Shown here: one piece after another, positions 6,570 to 13,652 of the stretch
Position numbering within the stretch: the first letter of the stretch is position 1
Layout: every line of letters begins with the position of its first letter
Origin: an uncultured Marinilabiliales bacterium
GTDB taxonomy: Bacteria > Bacteroidota > Bacteroidia > Bacteroidales > BM520
NCBI GenBank assembly: GCA_937877575.1
Contig: CALFIZ010000194.1
Location: 1-16,577, forward strand
DNA length: 16,577 bases
Direction of reading: 5' to 3'
The notes under the pieces: model-generated
Database searches by the model: none
What the model was told of the DNA's origin: nothing
The model's input: the letters and a program-made list of their open reading frames with translations, nothing else
Made by a program: the position numbers and the translations under genes

Positions 6570-6875
6570 ATGAAAAGTTTAATTGTTTCTTTGTTCATTC
6601 TTCTTGCCGTGGTTTTCAGCAGCGACAGGCCTGTGTTCAATAAGGAGGACTGCAAATGCGGTGACATATTTCTTGCAGGCCGTGTGGAAATCGTTTACCA
6701 TAATCCTGATTTTAGAGTGGAAATAGTTGACCATAGTGAGGATCTTATTGTAAGAGTCACAGAACATGGAGCATTCCAATGTGGGGAATGGATGTTTGTT
6801 GACCATAGCCCTGATTTTAGAATTGAATTTGTCACCCATGATCCTGATTTCAAAATACGTTTCAACTCCTACTAA
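6570..6875 (+). CDS. Small exported repeat protein, septoil-knot-like (phage moron)
   Basis: This 101-residue protein is the only plus-strand gene. Residues 1-18 (MKSLIVSLFILLAVVFSS) form a Sec signal peptide; there is no lipobox Cys. The mature part holds three Cys (28, 30, 71) and five or six short repeats of about 11-12 residues, each a hydrophobic strand followed by a polar turn: GRVEIVYHNPDF, RVEIVDHSEDL, IVRVTEHG, CGEWMFVDHSPDF, RIEFVTHDPDF, KIRF. This spacing, with a central CGxWxFVD unit and alternating strand/[ED]-[FL] turns, recalls the 7(1) septoil knot family (formerly a DUF). I assign it from memory of the pattern, with moderate confidence. It has its own promoter and interrupts the minus-strand baseplate operon, the hallmarks of a moron, probably expressed from the prophage. 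The function is unknown; the product should act in the periplasm or outside the cell. Confidence 0.75.
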   Translation: MKSLIVSLFILLAVVFSSDRPVFNKEDCKCGDIFLAGRVEIVYHNPDFRVEIVDHSEDLIVRVTEHGAFQCGEWMFVDHSPDFRIEFVTHDPDFKIRFNSY

Positions 6876-6879
6876 CTAA

Positions 6880-7557
6880 TTAATTCACTTCAAAATCGTA
6901 ATCAGTATCGCTATCAAACTCAAGGAAGAAAGGCATGGCATTGTAGTATTTTGCCGCGCCTTGGTTGTAAACAGCCTTTATCAGGACCATATTCGTGACA
7001 CCGTAAACATCATTAAGCATTATGCTTTCAACCCGCACGGTGTCTGCGGCTGAAAGAATGCTGACAAGTTGCTTCAACATGTCCAGCGGAAATTCATTGT
7101 GGGAATCCGAAATCAGATTGCCTGTAATGGTGATTTTTATATCATCGGCATTAACCAGTTCCTTAACCGTGCCGTCCCTGCCGGTTATGTTCTGTTTAAC
7201 AATGTTGTTTCCGGTAGTAACGCTGCATTTTGCATCGATGAACTGAATTTCCGTACCGTCGTTGGTCTTCAGCTTTATCTCATTGTATATTCTGTCGCCT
7301 GGAGCGGTTGCATGTGCGGAGCTGCCGCCAAGGTTCAGAATGTTTTGTTCATCGCCTGAATCATCGTAATAATCAAGTCTGCCGGCATAATCATTGACGA
7401 ATGCGGGTGTGCTCTGGCCTTTGAGCCTTGCATCATACGCAATTGATTTGGCAGCTTTTACCGCTAAACCTGCAACTTCATGATTCAGTCCGCTGACTAT
7501 TGAGTTTGACCTGTAACGCTCTGATTTCTGGTTGTATGATATGCTGATCTGTGACAT
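6880..7557 (-). CDS. DUF6046-like baseplate/tail protein
   Basis: A 225-residue protein between the tape measure and the hub. That is the position of Mu gp43 and of the LysM-like hub-connecting proteins in other contractile phages. Visible segments include LAVKAAKSIAYDARLKGQ near the N-terminus, IKLKTNDGTEIQFIDAKCSV, then QNITGRDGTVKELVNADDIK and ITITGNLI, followed by FPLDMLKQLVSILSAADTVRVESIMLNDVYG, quoted in parts, and MPFFLEFDSD at the end. The 'ITGRDGTVKE' with 'I.I.G.L' pattern and length agree with DUF6046 proteins common in Bacteroidales phages. No enzymatic motif is seen. It starts 2 bases after the tape measure stop and ends 4 bases from the convergent moron. Confidence 0.65.
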   Translation of the reverse strand: MSQISISYNQKSERYRSNSIVSGLNHEVAGLAVKAAKSIAYDARLKGQSTPAFVNDYAGRLDYYDDSGDEQNILNLGGSSAHATAPGDRIYNEIKLKTNDGTEIQFIDAKCSVTTGNNIVKQNITGRDGTVKELVNADDIKITITGNLISDSHNEFPLDMLKQLVSILSAADTVRVESIMLNDVYGVTNMVLIKAVYNQGAAKYYNAMPFFLEFDSDTDYDFEVN

Positions 7558-7559
7558 GG

Positions 7560-10500
7560 CTATGCTAATTTATAATCTCCGTTTATTTCTGTCAGTACCT
7601 GACGCAACATCTCCATGAAATCCTCGGCTGTGGTGGTTGCTGACGCCTGGTTGAACATGTTGGTGTTGCTGCCTATGAGCGATCCGATTGTAACGTTGTT
7701 GGTCACGCTGCGCCGGTTGTCGCTGTTGTTTGTGGTGCCGCCGGATTGTCCCGACACCGGGATGACACTTATATCCTGCGTGTCTCTTACTGCGTTCAGA
7801 ACATGCCCGGGTTCAGACAGCCTTAACATTATTTTACCGACAAATGCCCTGATTTCCGACAGTATCGGGGTGTAATCGGGAATGCGTATCTTGGGGAACG
7901 CAATACCGGTGGTCGCGTTGTTTTCTACGGTGTCGCCCTCGTTATTGGTGACACTGCTGACAGTGTCTCCCTCATTGATGATATTATTGTTATTGTTGAG
8001 ATACGAAATGGTTTCATTGACTTCTGTATCAACATTGTTAATCCGGTTGTCATTGACTGTCCGATAATAACTGCTGACGCTGCTGTCACTGATGGTTGTC
8101 GTATTGGTGGTCTGCTGCGGCGCTTTAATGCGCAGCAGGGACGCTATGCTGTCAACTATTCTGCCGACAAATGCCCTGATTTCCGACAATATCGGTGTGT
8201 AATCGGGAATGCGTATTTGTGCAACATTGTTGACAGTGCTGTTGTAATCAGTTGCATCATAATCCGGTTGGACAGGTTCTATGTCTTTAGTCCCGTCGAT
8301 GGCCCCCATAACAATACCGCTGGGTGCCTGCTCCTGCCTGACAACAGGGACAATATCAGCTTTATTGATGATATTGTTGGTGGTATTGATGTTGTTTACC
8401 GTTCCAGTGTAAGTGTGACTGCCGTTATTTCCAGGCGTACTGACATCCATCAGTTTGATACTGTCGAGTATCTTGGTAACCTGTTGGTTTGCCTGTTTCC
8501 ATGGTTCGAGTACCTCTGATTCAAATCCAAAGAACTTCGTGGTGCCACTTATGACCTCTCCACCCTGCATATTTTCCAGCTCATTAACGACATCATCACG
8601 AATCTGGCTTCTGGTTAAATGTGAATACGCCGGAGAATGGAGCCTTTCTTCAACAATCTCATCTATCACTTCCTCCACCGGCTCCATATCAGCGTAATAG
8701 TCCTTCAGCAGTGACTGCTTGGCTTCCATTTTGGCCCTCTGCATTATCTTTGACAGCAGCACATCGTAGGCGGAGCTCAAATCATTGGTGTTGGCAATCT
8801 CATCGAGTATTTGTTCGTTAAGATCAGGATACATGTCCTTCAGTTCGCGTACAAGATTGTTGCGCTCTTCGCTTTTGGGATTGGTCTCACTGAGTTTGGC
8901 AAACATAATGTCAAGATTCATCCTTTCATCCGAGTAGTAGGAATTGGCTGCATCCTGAGCATTTCTGAATGAATCCGATATGTCATCAACCGATTGTTTT
9001 GTTTTGCGAAGCAGTTTTACAAATCCAATTACTGCAGCTGTGGCTGCTGCAACCCAGCCTATGACAGGTATGCTCTTTATTGCCATTCCGACGGCACGGC
9101 AGGCTGTGACAGCTGATGTCCGGAACGTGGCAAAACTTGCCTTTGACAATGCGGCGAACTTCACCGATGCCGCGCCTCCGGCAACAAGTGACCTGACGTA
9201 CTGCACAATGCCTTTTACGGCATTGGCAAGACCGACTATGGCAAACCTTCCGACGGCCATGGTGGCCCTTATGACATTCCTTGTAAAACCGAGATTCGCC
9301 ATTTCTCCCTTTTTAATGTCAATGGCCATCATCTGCAGCTGTATCCGCATCCTCCTGATTGACAGGACAGATAAGTCGATTCTGCCAACCAGTCTGATCA
9401 GACCGGTCGCCATCGCTGTTATGCCTTTTGTCACGCCGGCAATCAATGGGACCAGTTTTGATAAGGGAACCAATGCCGATGCCACTGTCTGTATCCATAT
9501 CCCGAAATCCCCGGTGGCAGTGAATATTGATGTCTTGATGTCGTCAAACTGTGCCCTTATACGCGACTGCCTCTCAGCATAGCTGTCCATAACTATATTT
9601 GCCTGGTCAACAGCCGTATTTGTCCCCTGTATAACACCTGTGAGCCTGTCAACCTCGTCCAGCTGAGACAATAGTGCGGTGGCCGCATTGGCATTGGCCA
9701 TGCCGAATATCTTGGTTATAAGTGCCGTATCACCCATAATGCTTTGCAGTGGCCTGAGGCGATCTGTAAGAGAGAGGCTTTTGTCAGTCAGTATATCGAT
9801 GTCAACACCTGCAGCTTCAAGTTCCTGCTGGACTTTCGGCGGGAGGAATCTGCCACGCGACAGTATCATCATCACATTTCTGAGCGCAACGCCGCCTTCA
9901 GCCCCTTTTTTGCCCGCCTTGTCAAGCACCTGTATTGCCGCATTGGTCTCGGCAAAGTTCACTCCGGCTGCTTTGGCTGCCATGCCCGCATTTTCCAGCG
10001 CCAACTTGATCTGTGGCAGTTCTGCCGACCCTTGCATGGCGGCTGCCGCCATCACGTTCATCATTCGTGCCATCTCCTCGGACGCTGAGATGGGATCATC
10101 CATTGACACCTGATACTGGTTAAGAGCTGTTGTCAGCACCTCTGCTGCGGCAACAGTGTCCCCACCCATCGTTTTAGACAGTACTGCAATACTGTTGCCC
10201 ATATTCCTTAATGCTTCCGGTGACTTCGACAGCTCTGGTGACAACTGCGACAGTAACAGCTTGTAGGATTCCACGCTCTGTGCGGCGGACCCGCCGAAGG
10301 TCTTTGCGGTCTCACGGGCATATTTTTCAATCTTCCGCAGTCCCTCTCCTGTTTCGCCGGTAATTGCCGACAAATCTGTCAGGGAAGTGTTAAGCTCAAT
10401 GCCGGGCTGGTATATTTCCGAGAGGGACGACGACAGACTTTGGATACCACGGGTGATTTCGTTGAACCGAAACATTTTGGCTCCAATATCATCAACCATA

Positions 10501-10613
10501 GAGGATAACCTTGATACATTCCTGGTCATCTGCCGGGCACTCCCGGCAAGATTGGCCATGCCTTCCTGCGCATTCCCCTTGATGTTGATTAAAAATGTAA
10601 CTGTATCGTTCAT
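7560..10613 (-). CDS. Tail tape measure protein (TP901-type)
   Basis: A 1017-residue protein setting tail length, threaded through the tube and ejected before DNA. Residues about 60-380 fit the TP901-type tape measure core: NTSLTDLSAITGETGEGLRK, then a coil of AAAMQGSAELPQIKLALENAGMAAKAAG, quoted in parts, and TDRLRPLQSIMGDT followed by FGMANANAATALLSQ. Hydrophobic segments occur in the middle (for example VIGWVAAATAAVIGFVKLL, about 520-540), as expected for a protein inserting in the inner membrane. The C-terminal third is rich in Asn, Thr and Ser. It carries two near-identical copies of IRIPDYTPILSEIRAFVG about 109 residues apart. At ~1 aa per 1.5 angstrom this length would imply a tail of roughly 150 nm. 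It follows the frameshifted chaperone genes, as tape measures usually do. Confidence 0.95.
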   Translation of the reverse strand: MNDTVTFLINIKGNAQEGMANLAGSARQMTRNVSRLSSMVDDIGAKMFRFNEITRGIQSLSSSLSEIYQPGIELNTSLTDLSAITGETGEGLRKIEKYARETAKTFGGSAAQSVESYKLLLSQLSPELSKSPEALRNMGNSIAVLSKTMGGDTVAAAEVLTTALNQYQVSMDDPISASEEMARMMNVMAAAAMQGSAELPQIKLALENAGMAAKAAGVNFAETNAAIQVLDKAGKKGAEGGVALRNVMMILSRGRFLPPKVQQELEAAGVDIDILTDKSLSLTDRLRPLQSIMGDTALITKIFGMANANAATALLSQLDEVDRLTGVIQGTNTAVDQANIVMDSYAERQSRIRAQFDDIKTSIFTATGDFGIWIQTVASALVPLSKLVPLIAGVTKGITAMATGLIRLVGRIDLSVLSIRRMRIQLQMMAIDIKKGEMANLGFTRNVIRATMAVGRFAIVGLANAVKGIVQYVRSLVAGGAASVKFAALSKASFATFRTSAVTACRAVGMAIKSIPVIGWVAAATAAVIGFVKLLRKTKQSVDDISDSFRNAQDAANSYYSDERMNLDIMFAKLSETNPKSEERNNLVRELKDMYPDLNEQILDEIANTNDLSSAYDVLLSKIMQRAKMEAKQSLLKDYYADMEPVEEVIDEIVEERLHSPAYSHLTRSQIRDDVVNELENMQGGEVISGTTKFFGFESEVLEPWKQANQQVTKILDSIKLMDVSTPGNNGSHTYTGTVNNINTTNNIINKADIVPVVRQEQAPSGIVMGAIDGTKDIEPVQPDYDATDYNSTVNNVAQIRIPDYTPILSEIRAFVGRIVDSIASLLRIKAPQQTTNTTTISDSSVSSYYRTVNDNRINNVDTEVNETISYLNNNNNIINEGDTVSSVTNNEGDTVENNATTGIAFPKIRIPDYTPILSEIRAFVGKIMLRLSEPGHVLNAVRDTQDISVIPVSGQSGGTTNNSDNRRSVTNNVTIGSLIGSNTNMFNQASATTTAEDFMEMLRQVLTEINGDYKLA
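7837..7889 (-). repeat. Tape measure internal repeat, copy A (53 bp)
   Basis: A 53-base segment matching 8164-8216 at 51 of 53 positions. It encodes the second copy of the IRIPDYTPILSEIRAFVG motif of the tape measure protein (about residues 909-926). The copies are 327 bases apart (109 codons, in frame). Confidence 0.9.
8164..8216 (-). repeat. Tape measure internal repeat, copy B (53 bp)
   Basis: Partner of 7837-7889, encoding the same motif at about residues 800-817. The two DNA copies differ at two positions only, while the Asn/Thr-rich sequence between them has diverged. That suggests recent duplication, or gene conversion of this short block. Confidence 0.9.
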
Positions 10614-10644
10614 TGCTTTTTGTTATGACAAATTTTCATTAAGA

Positions 10645-10875
10645 TTATTCCCGCCTGAATCCGAGCGCAATCTTCAGCGATTCAATTTTGAGCGCCCATT
10701 CCATGTCATCCAGTTCCTCCGGATTGCTGCAGATATTGTAGCATCTGAGCATTGTGTCGGCAATTAGTATGTCATTTTCAGAGGCTGCCTTCCGGGCAGC
10801 CTCTATAGTTCCTTTAGGCTTGCCTTTGCCACCTTTGTCAGCTTGTCGAGTTGTGATGTCACACCGAAAAATTTG
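10645..10875 (-). CDS. Tail assembly chaperone -1 frame extension (GT-type)
   Basis: In the -1 frame relative to the chaperone at 10803-11126, an open stretch runs from 10875 to a TAA at 10645-10647. It passes through the chaperone's stop (10803-10805). Beyond that stop it encodes about 52 residues (EAARKAASENDILIADTMLR ... SLKIALGFRRE), acidic then amphipathic. There is no good start codon near its beginning; the only early ATG is deep inside. The overlap, the position just before the tape measure and the small size match the G/GT tail chaperone arrangement, where a programmed frameshift yields a low-level longer product that helps wrap the tape measure. Possible slip points are the A-AAG steps; the last, A AAG GAA, is at 10809-10815. 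No classical heptamer is present, so the exact site is uncertain. Confidence 0.6.
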   Translation of the reverse strand, partial: QIFRCDITTRQADKGGKGKPKGTIEAARKAASENDILIADTMLRCYNICSNPEELDDMEWALKIESLKIALGFRRE

Positions 10876-11126
10876 TCATTGTCGGTCTTGATATCGTCAT
10901 CTCCACCGAGCCAGCAGTTCTCAAGCATCACTTCAGCATATCTTACCGGGTCGCTTGCACCCAGTGATGTGGCCGCCGATATTGTTTTCCTATCAGGTTT
11001 TCTAAGGTAGCACACGCTGCCGTCAACCTCCACCTCATACACTTTCCTGTACAGGTTTTTCCACATGGCAATCTGTTCGTCCGTTGCCTGTCCCTTTAAC
11101 TGTTTCTTCTCTTCGTTGTTTTTCAT
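10803..11126 (-). CDS. Tail assembly chaperone (G-like)
   Basis: A 107-residue protein between tail tube and tape measure genes, the conserved place of tail assembly chaperones. The sequence has a charged N-terminus (MKNNEEKKQLKG), then IAMWKNLYRKVYEVEVDGS and VCYLRKPDRKTISAATSLGA, and a segment with YAEVMLENCWLGGD. The pattern of a short beta-hairpin followed by a 'RKPxRxT/S' stretch and 'a..l..NCWLGGD' resembles tail-chaperone proteins of Bacteroidales phages and the XkdN-like group. It keeps the tape measure soluble until the tube polymerises around it and is not part of the virion. A second product by frameshift is described at 10645-10875. Confidence 0.75.
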   Translation of the reverse strand: MKNNEEKKQLKGQATDEQIAMWKNLYRKVYEVEVDGSVCYLRKPDRKTISAATSLGASDPVRYAEVMLENCWLGGDDDIKTDNDKFFGVTSQLDKLTKVAKASLKEL

Positions 11127-11154
11127 ATATGATTGTTTTTATATTTTAAAAATA

Positions 11155-11178
11155 GACGGGTAAACTTAATTACCCGTC
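11155..11178 (-). terminator. Rho-independent terminator after the tail tube gene
   Basis: A perfect 9-bp stem (GACGGGTAA at 11155-11163, TTACCCGTC at 11170-11178) with a 6-base loop. On the minus strand it is followed by TATTTTTAAAATAT. It lies 10 bases after the tail tube stop (11189) and could cut expression between tube and chaperone/tape measure, or allow abundant tube and sheath mRNA to end here. Confidence 0.75.
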
Positions 11179-11188
11179 GTTGCTTGTG

Positions 11189-11629
11189 TTATGCGCCCCA
11201 GTCGATATGGCTTATCTGTAGGTCAAGCTGCTGCGGAATGCTTGTGTCGCCTTCCTTGGTGTCAACTCCGTTCGTCTTGAACTGGCAGTTGTGGAGGGTG
11301 TCAGTGACAATATTGCTGCCTTCCTTAATGTAGCTTACATTGATCTTGAAAGGGGCTATGTCCTGGAGTCTGTGACTTGGAGCGGCTGATGCGGCCCTTA
11401 TAGCCATGATTTCATCCTGAAGGAGGGTTATGCTGCCTTCCGCCTTGATGCGTCCATAACCGCGTGCAACGGGCATACGGCCTGCACCGTATATCTCATC
11501 CATCTCCTGATCATCTTTGTAGTTTATGGCAGTAATGCCGGTTACAGGCACTCCCGCAATCATGACCTGGATTTGCACCCATGAGTAGGCAACACCATTT
11601 ACCTCTGGTATGTGTTCTAATCCGTTCAT
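11189..11629 (-). CDS. Tail tube protein
   Basis: A 146-residue protein that should polymerise into the inner tube of the contractile tail. It follows the sheath gene directly (25-bp gap), as in Mu and P2. Features are SWVQIQVMIAGVPVTGITAI in the N-terminal strands, then EMDEIYGAGRMPVARGYGRI, a loop typical of contractile tube proteins ('YGaG..Pv.r..G'). LQDEIMAIRAAS follows, and the C-terminal strand is LDLQISHIDWGA. AGGAA lies at 11636-11640, 6 bases before the ATG. A terminator hairpin follows the gene, consistent with high and separate output of this major virion protein. Confidence 0.85.
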   Translation of the reverse strand: MNGLEHIPEVNGVAYSWVQIQVMIAGVPVTGITAINYKDDQEMDEIYGAGRMPVARGYGRIKAEGSITLLQDEIMAIRAASAAPSHRLQDIAPFKINVSYIKEGSNIVTDTLHNCQFKTNGVDTKEGDTSIPQQLDLQISHIDWGA

Positions 11630-11654
11630 ATCTGTTTCCTTTTATTCGTTAAAC

Positions 11655-12974
11655 TTAAATATTGGTTGTAAAGCCGATTTTAACCTTGACTTTGCGCATC
11701 ACACCCTTAGGTATGTTCTTGATTACAATTTCAACTTCGGATGTGGCAAGCACGTTCTGATCCGCATCAATACCGACGCTGTAGCCGGACAGTTCGCCGG
11801 CCTTCTCCATGTCTGTCAAGGCATCGCCTGCAATTGATTCGAGGAATTTGACAGTGCCATTGTCAAGTTTGCCGGTTGATGCATCAACATCAAGAGGTGA
11901 ACTCAAATATGGAAGCAGATTCCGGCGGATCCCGCGTATGGCCTTGTCAATTGTCCTGTTATTCTCAATATACGCGTAGTCTGACGTGGGCACATCGAGG
12001 GTGTGGCTGTCATTAAAGTAATTGTCCGCATCTCCGACATGGATTCGTACGTAGATGTACCGGTTGTCATTTATCTTTTCCTGATCCGTCACGCTGACCT
12101 CTTTTATAGGTTCACCGCTAATCAGACCCGGTACCGACAATGACAGGGGGAACTTTGCAACGTATGCAATGCTCTCATGCACGTGTGCCTTTGATATGGC
12201 GCCAAGCACGAGACCTATTGCTCCGTAATATCCGTATTCGGCAAGACTTCTGACAACACCGCTGTCGAGGTCGCACCCCACCATAAGGCTCAGATTGCGA
12301 CGATCTGCAAGCACATAATTCACAGATGTGCTGTTAAGGTTGGATAGAGACACTACAGCCGTTGTCGTTGTCGTGAAGCCGCCGCCATCGGCAGCAGCCA
12401 CTGCAACGGTTTTGCCCTTGTAGGCAATGACAACCGACAGAGGCTGGTGCTCCTGCTCAAGCTCGTCACATGCTGTCTGATAATCTGCAATACCGGATAA
12501 TGCATCGGTAAGTATGCCGCATTGCCTTATACTGCCGTTTGCATAATACTGCAGTTGTTTGATGTCATCTTTCACTATATTGGCAGGTGCATTTTCGCCA
12601 ATAAGTCTGAGCATAAGATAAAGAGTGCCCTGCTCGTTCATGCGGAAGAACTCGCCCACATGATAGTTAATGGCATTGATTTCGCCTTGCTTTTTGAAGG
12701 CTGCGACATTCGCCTGCCCGTCAACATCCTTTTTCTCCAATCCGTAGTCTGCAAGTTCCTCGGCGTATCTTAACTTGGTCACATAGATTGTGCCGCCATT
12801 GGTAGCCTGACTCGATATTGAATCAAACTGACTCGTGTTGTCTGCATTCATCAGGTCCGCAGCGGTGACATTTCTGAGCAGCAGGATGAGTCCGCTTACA
12901 GGATCCTCATTCGCAGCCGGTCTTCCAAGTCCGCCGTTGCCCTTGATAAATGTTACGTCATTTAATTTTCCCAT
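11655..12974 (-). CDS. Tail sheath protein (DUF2586-like)
   Basis: A 439-residue protein forming the contractile sheath. The chosen start MGKLNDVTFIKGNGGLGRPA (12974) fits DUF2586-type sheath proteins of Mu-like Bacteroidales phages. The upstream in-frame region (to 13037) overlaps a different gene. Key segments are DPVSGLILLL, AAFKKQGEINAINYHVGEFF, AYKGKTVAVAAADGG, then SVMV/GLVLGAISKAHVHESIAYV, quoted in parts, and the C-terminal NNRTIDKAIRGIRRNLLPYL with PLDVDASTGKLDNGTV. The end KVKVKIGFTTNI is the exchanged strand that links neighbouring sheath subunits in contractile tails. The gene overlaps the previous one by 17 bases. Confidence 0.9.
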   Translation of the reverse strand: MGKLNDVTFIKGNGGLGRPAANEDPVSGLILLLRNVTAADLMNADNTSQFDSISSQATNGGTIYVTKLRYAEELADYGLEKKDVDGQANVAAFKKQGEINAINYHVGEFFRMNEQGTLYLMLRLIGENAPANIVKDDIKQLQYYANGSIRQCGILTDALSGIADYQTACDELEQEHQPLSVVIAYKGKTVAVAAADGGGFTTTTTAVVSLSNLNSTSVNYVLADRRNLSLMVGCDLDSGVVRSLAEYGYYGAIGLVLGAISKAHVHESIAYVAKFPLSLSVPGLISGEPIKEVSVTDQEKINDNRYIYVRIHVGDADNYFNDSHTLDVPTSDYAYIENNRTIDKAIRGIRRNLLPYLSSPLDVDASTGKLDNGTVKFLESIAGDALTDMEKAGELSGYSVGIDADQNVLATSEVEIVIKNIPKGVMRKVKVKIGFTTNI

Positions 12975-13173
12975 TGTTTGTGATTTTTTCTTCTGGTTTA
13001 ACTTCAGTTGTCTTTTGGTCATTATTTGTGACCTCATGTTTCTTAGAGTCGCTCTGATTGCTCAGAACGTGAGCGTGGGCCTCCGCCTTCGACTGCGTGT
13101 TAAAGGCCAGGCCGTCGGTCGTAATCCATTTGCCGTTCTCATATCTTACCGGCGGATTGTTCTTTTTTCCCAT
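12958..13173 (-). CDS. Small basic-polar protein of unknown function
   Basis: A 71-residue protein. The start is ATG at 13171-13173, preceded by CAGGA 4-8 bases upstream and just after the spanin stop. A longer in-frame start (13263) would overlap most of the spanin's C-terminus and is rejected. The N-terminal part PVRYENGKWITTDGLAFNTQSKAEAHAHVLSN, quoted in pieces as PVRYENGKWITTDG and SKAEAHAHVL, looks like a folded domain of about 45 residues. The rest is Lys/Glu/Asn-rich and probably disordered. I know no function. It lies between lysis genes and sheath, and its last 17 bases overlap the sheath start. It could be a small head or neck decoration protein; that is a guess. Confidence 0.55.
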   Translation of the reverse strand: MGKKNNPPVRYENGKWITTDGLAFNTQSKAEAHAHVLSNQSDSKKHEVTNNDQKTTEVKPEEKITNNGKIK

Positions 13174-13181
13174 TGTTCCTG

Positions 13182-13652
13182 TTATTTGATGAGTTTGTAA
13201 ACTATTGTGAGAATTATTAGTATGGTCAAGGCTATCCCTATGCACATAAATGTCTTCTGCCATGACTTCATCTTATATACCGTTTCAGTTTTTTCCACCA
13301 TTACAGGTTTTTCCTGTATGACAACTGTATCAGTGAGAGGTATGTATATCGTGTCGTGCCGGGTTTTAAACTTTATTTCAAGGCTGTCTGAACGCTGTTT
13401 GATATCCGTTGAAACGCCTATGGACTTAATCTCTGTAAGTTCCCTCAGCATCACCTGGTTGCTGCTGTCGCAGCTCAGCAGCATGTTTATCAGCGCCGAA
13501 TCGGCGGATACCGTTACCGGCACAACCCTTTCCCGGATTATAGTCTGTGTCTTTACAGGCACTTCCTGTATGGGTATGGATTTGCATGATGTGGCCAAAA
13601 GCAATATATACAGGACCGATATGACTGTAACCCTATTCATTCGACTTGTCAT
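13182..13652 (-). CDS. Putative unimolecular spanin (lipoprotein with C-terminal TM)
   Basis: A 156-residue protein. Residues 7-22 form a hydrophobic signal ending at LLLATSC, so Cys23 should be lipid-modified and anchored in the outer membrane. Residues 135-153 (FMCIGIALTILIILTIVYK) form one transmembrane helix followed by Lys, fitting inner-membrane insertion. Between them lies a ~110-residue periplasmic segment rich in beta-prone Val/Thr (RERVVPVTVSADSALINM, TVVIQEKPVMVEKTETVYK). A lipobox at one end and a TM at the other is the layout of unimolecular spanins such as T1 gp11, which fuse inner and outer membranes in the last step of lysis. It sits right after holin-like and muralytic genes. 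An alternative ATG at 13640 would still keep the signal. The role is inferred from topology, not sequence identity. Confidence 0.6.
   Translation of the reverse strand: MTSRMNRVTVISVLYILLLATSCKSIPIQEVPVKTQTIIRERVVPVTVSADSALINMLLSCDSSNQVMLRELTEIKSIGVSTDIKQRSDSLEIKFKTRHDTIYIPLTDTVVIQEKPVMVEKTETVYKMKSWQKTFMCIGIALTILIILTIVYKLIK

Noticed and set aside
8980..9582. Long plus-strand open frame (200 codons), with another at 9679-10113
   Set aside because: Both lie wholly inside the tape measure gene, have no family resemblance, and are shadows of its Ala/Ser-rich codons.
12975..13037. Longer start (13037) for the sheath gene
   Set aside because: The extra 21 residues are Lys/Gln-rich read-through of the upstream gene in another frame. 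MGKLNDVTFIKG at 12974 is the expected N-terminus of this sheath family.
13174..13263. Longer start (13263) for the 71-residue protein
   Set aside because: It would overlap most of the spanin's C-terminal TM coding sequence, and the ATG at 13173 has a CAGGA upstream and follows the spanin stop directly.
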